Origin: Bacteroidaceae bacterium
GTDB taxonomy: Bacteria > Bacteroidota > Bacteroidia > Bacteroidales > Bacteroidaceae
Assembly: GCA_017961965.1 (NCBI GenBank)
Contig: JAGCWG010000482.1
Location: forward strand, 1-5,022
Direction: 5' to 3'
DNA length: 5,022 nucleotides
A program made the position numbers and the translations under genes. Of the stretch, positions 4,708-5,022 are shown one piece after another (within the stretch, counting starts at the first letter, position 1; the number at the start of each line of letters is the position of its first letter). Under the pieces are notes generated by a model. It was not told where the DNA came from. It ran no database searches and saw only the letters and a program-made list of their open reading frames with translations.

Positions 4708-5022
4708 CTATTTAATACCACCCTTTGAATCCGTACCAAATAACTCTTGGAACTTGGCTGGTAATCCGGAACGAGTCCAAAGACCTGTACTTACAGTACC
4801 ATCTTCTTCTATAGTCGTTATCTTAAATGCGTCTTTTCCATCCAATTTAATAGTGTACTCTAAACCTGCATATTTGAAACCATGTTTCGTGTACTCTACC
4901 TTATAAAGACTCATATATGACTTGAGAATATTGGCATCCTTAACATTAACACGAAGCATATTGCCATCTGAGTGAATCATGTATAAATCATTATCCACTT
5001 TTGTCAGATACTCCTTACTTCC
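4708..5022 (-). CDS. Hypothetical protein, C-terminal part (5' end outside window)
   Basis: The reading frame is open from the right edge to a TAA at 4708-4710 and gives about 104 residues, beginning GSKEYLTKVDNDLYMIHSDG and ending ELFGTDSKGGIK. A GTG at 4998 and an ATG within YMIHS are possible starts, but the frame continues unbroken to the edge, so this is most likely the tail of a longer gene. The sequence is polar and strand-rich, with alternating hydrophobic residues (YKVEYTKHGFKYAGLEYTIKL, then KDAFKITTIEEDGTVSTG), suggesting a small beta-rich domain. No membrane segment, catalytic motif or known family is recognised. It points the same way as the BlaI operon, but a hairpin and over 300 bp separate them, so shared transcription is unlikely. 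Confidence 0.7.
   Translation of the reverse strand, partial: GSKEYLTKVDNDLYMIHSDGNMLRVNVKDANILKSYMSLYKVEYTKHGFKYAGLEYTIKLDGKDAFKITTIEEDGTVSTGLWTRSGLPAKFQELFGTDSKGGIK

Overview
The window looks like a chromosomal segment from a Bacteroidota bacterium of the Prevotella/Bacteroides type. The evidence is the gene families present (a GH43 arabinanase, an AAA_14/DUF4143 ATPase, and a BlaI repressor with an M56 peptidase fused to TonB), promoters matching TAnnTTTG with a weak upstream TTG, start codons without Shine-Dalgarno sequences, and AT-rich intergenic heptamer repeats. The exact species cannot be told from the sequence.

Left part, plus strand (1-2049): the 3' end of a GH43 endo-arabinanase gene is followed by a tandem array of four 18-bp palindromes built on TGTCGGTTGCAACCGACA, spaced 32-33 bp apart. 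A promoter and a 399-residue AAA_14/DUF4143 ATPase come next, and a 12-bp stem-loop closes the unit. Beyond it lies a second, broken copy of the last ~40 arabinanase codons, so the ATPase unit sits between two homologous arabinanase tails.

Middle and right part, minus strand (2087-4462): a BlaI-family repressor gene is followed by an M56 (BlaR1-like) metallopeptidase gene whose product ends in a TonB C-terminal domain. Together they look like a membrane sensor and repressor pair. The promoter of the repressor gene is covered by four ACTAA-N4-TTAGT operator-like sites, which fits autoregulation. Between the two genes lies a 133-bp element with 35-bp imperfect terminal inverted repeats. It appears to have supplied the last residues and the stop codon of the repressor and may weaken read-through into the peptidase gene. 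A strong bidirectional hairpin ends the operon.

Right edge (4463-5022): an AT-rich intergenic stretch holds short direct repeats and a palindromic hairpin. The hairpin follows the 3' end of an unrecognised minus-strand gene that runs off the window.

The most unusual items are the helically phased palindrome array in front of the ATPase, the duplicated arabinanase tails around that unit, and the inverted-repeat element that rewrote the end of the BlaI protein.
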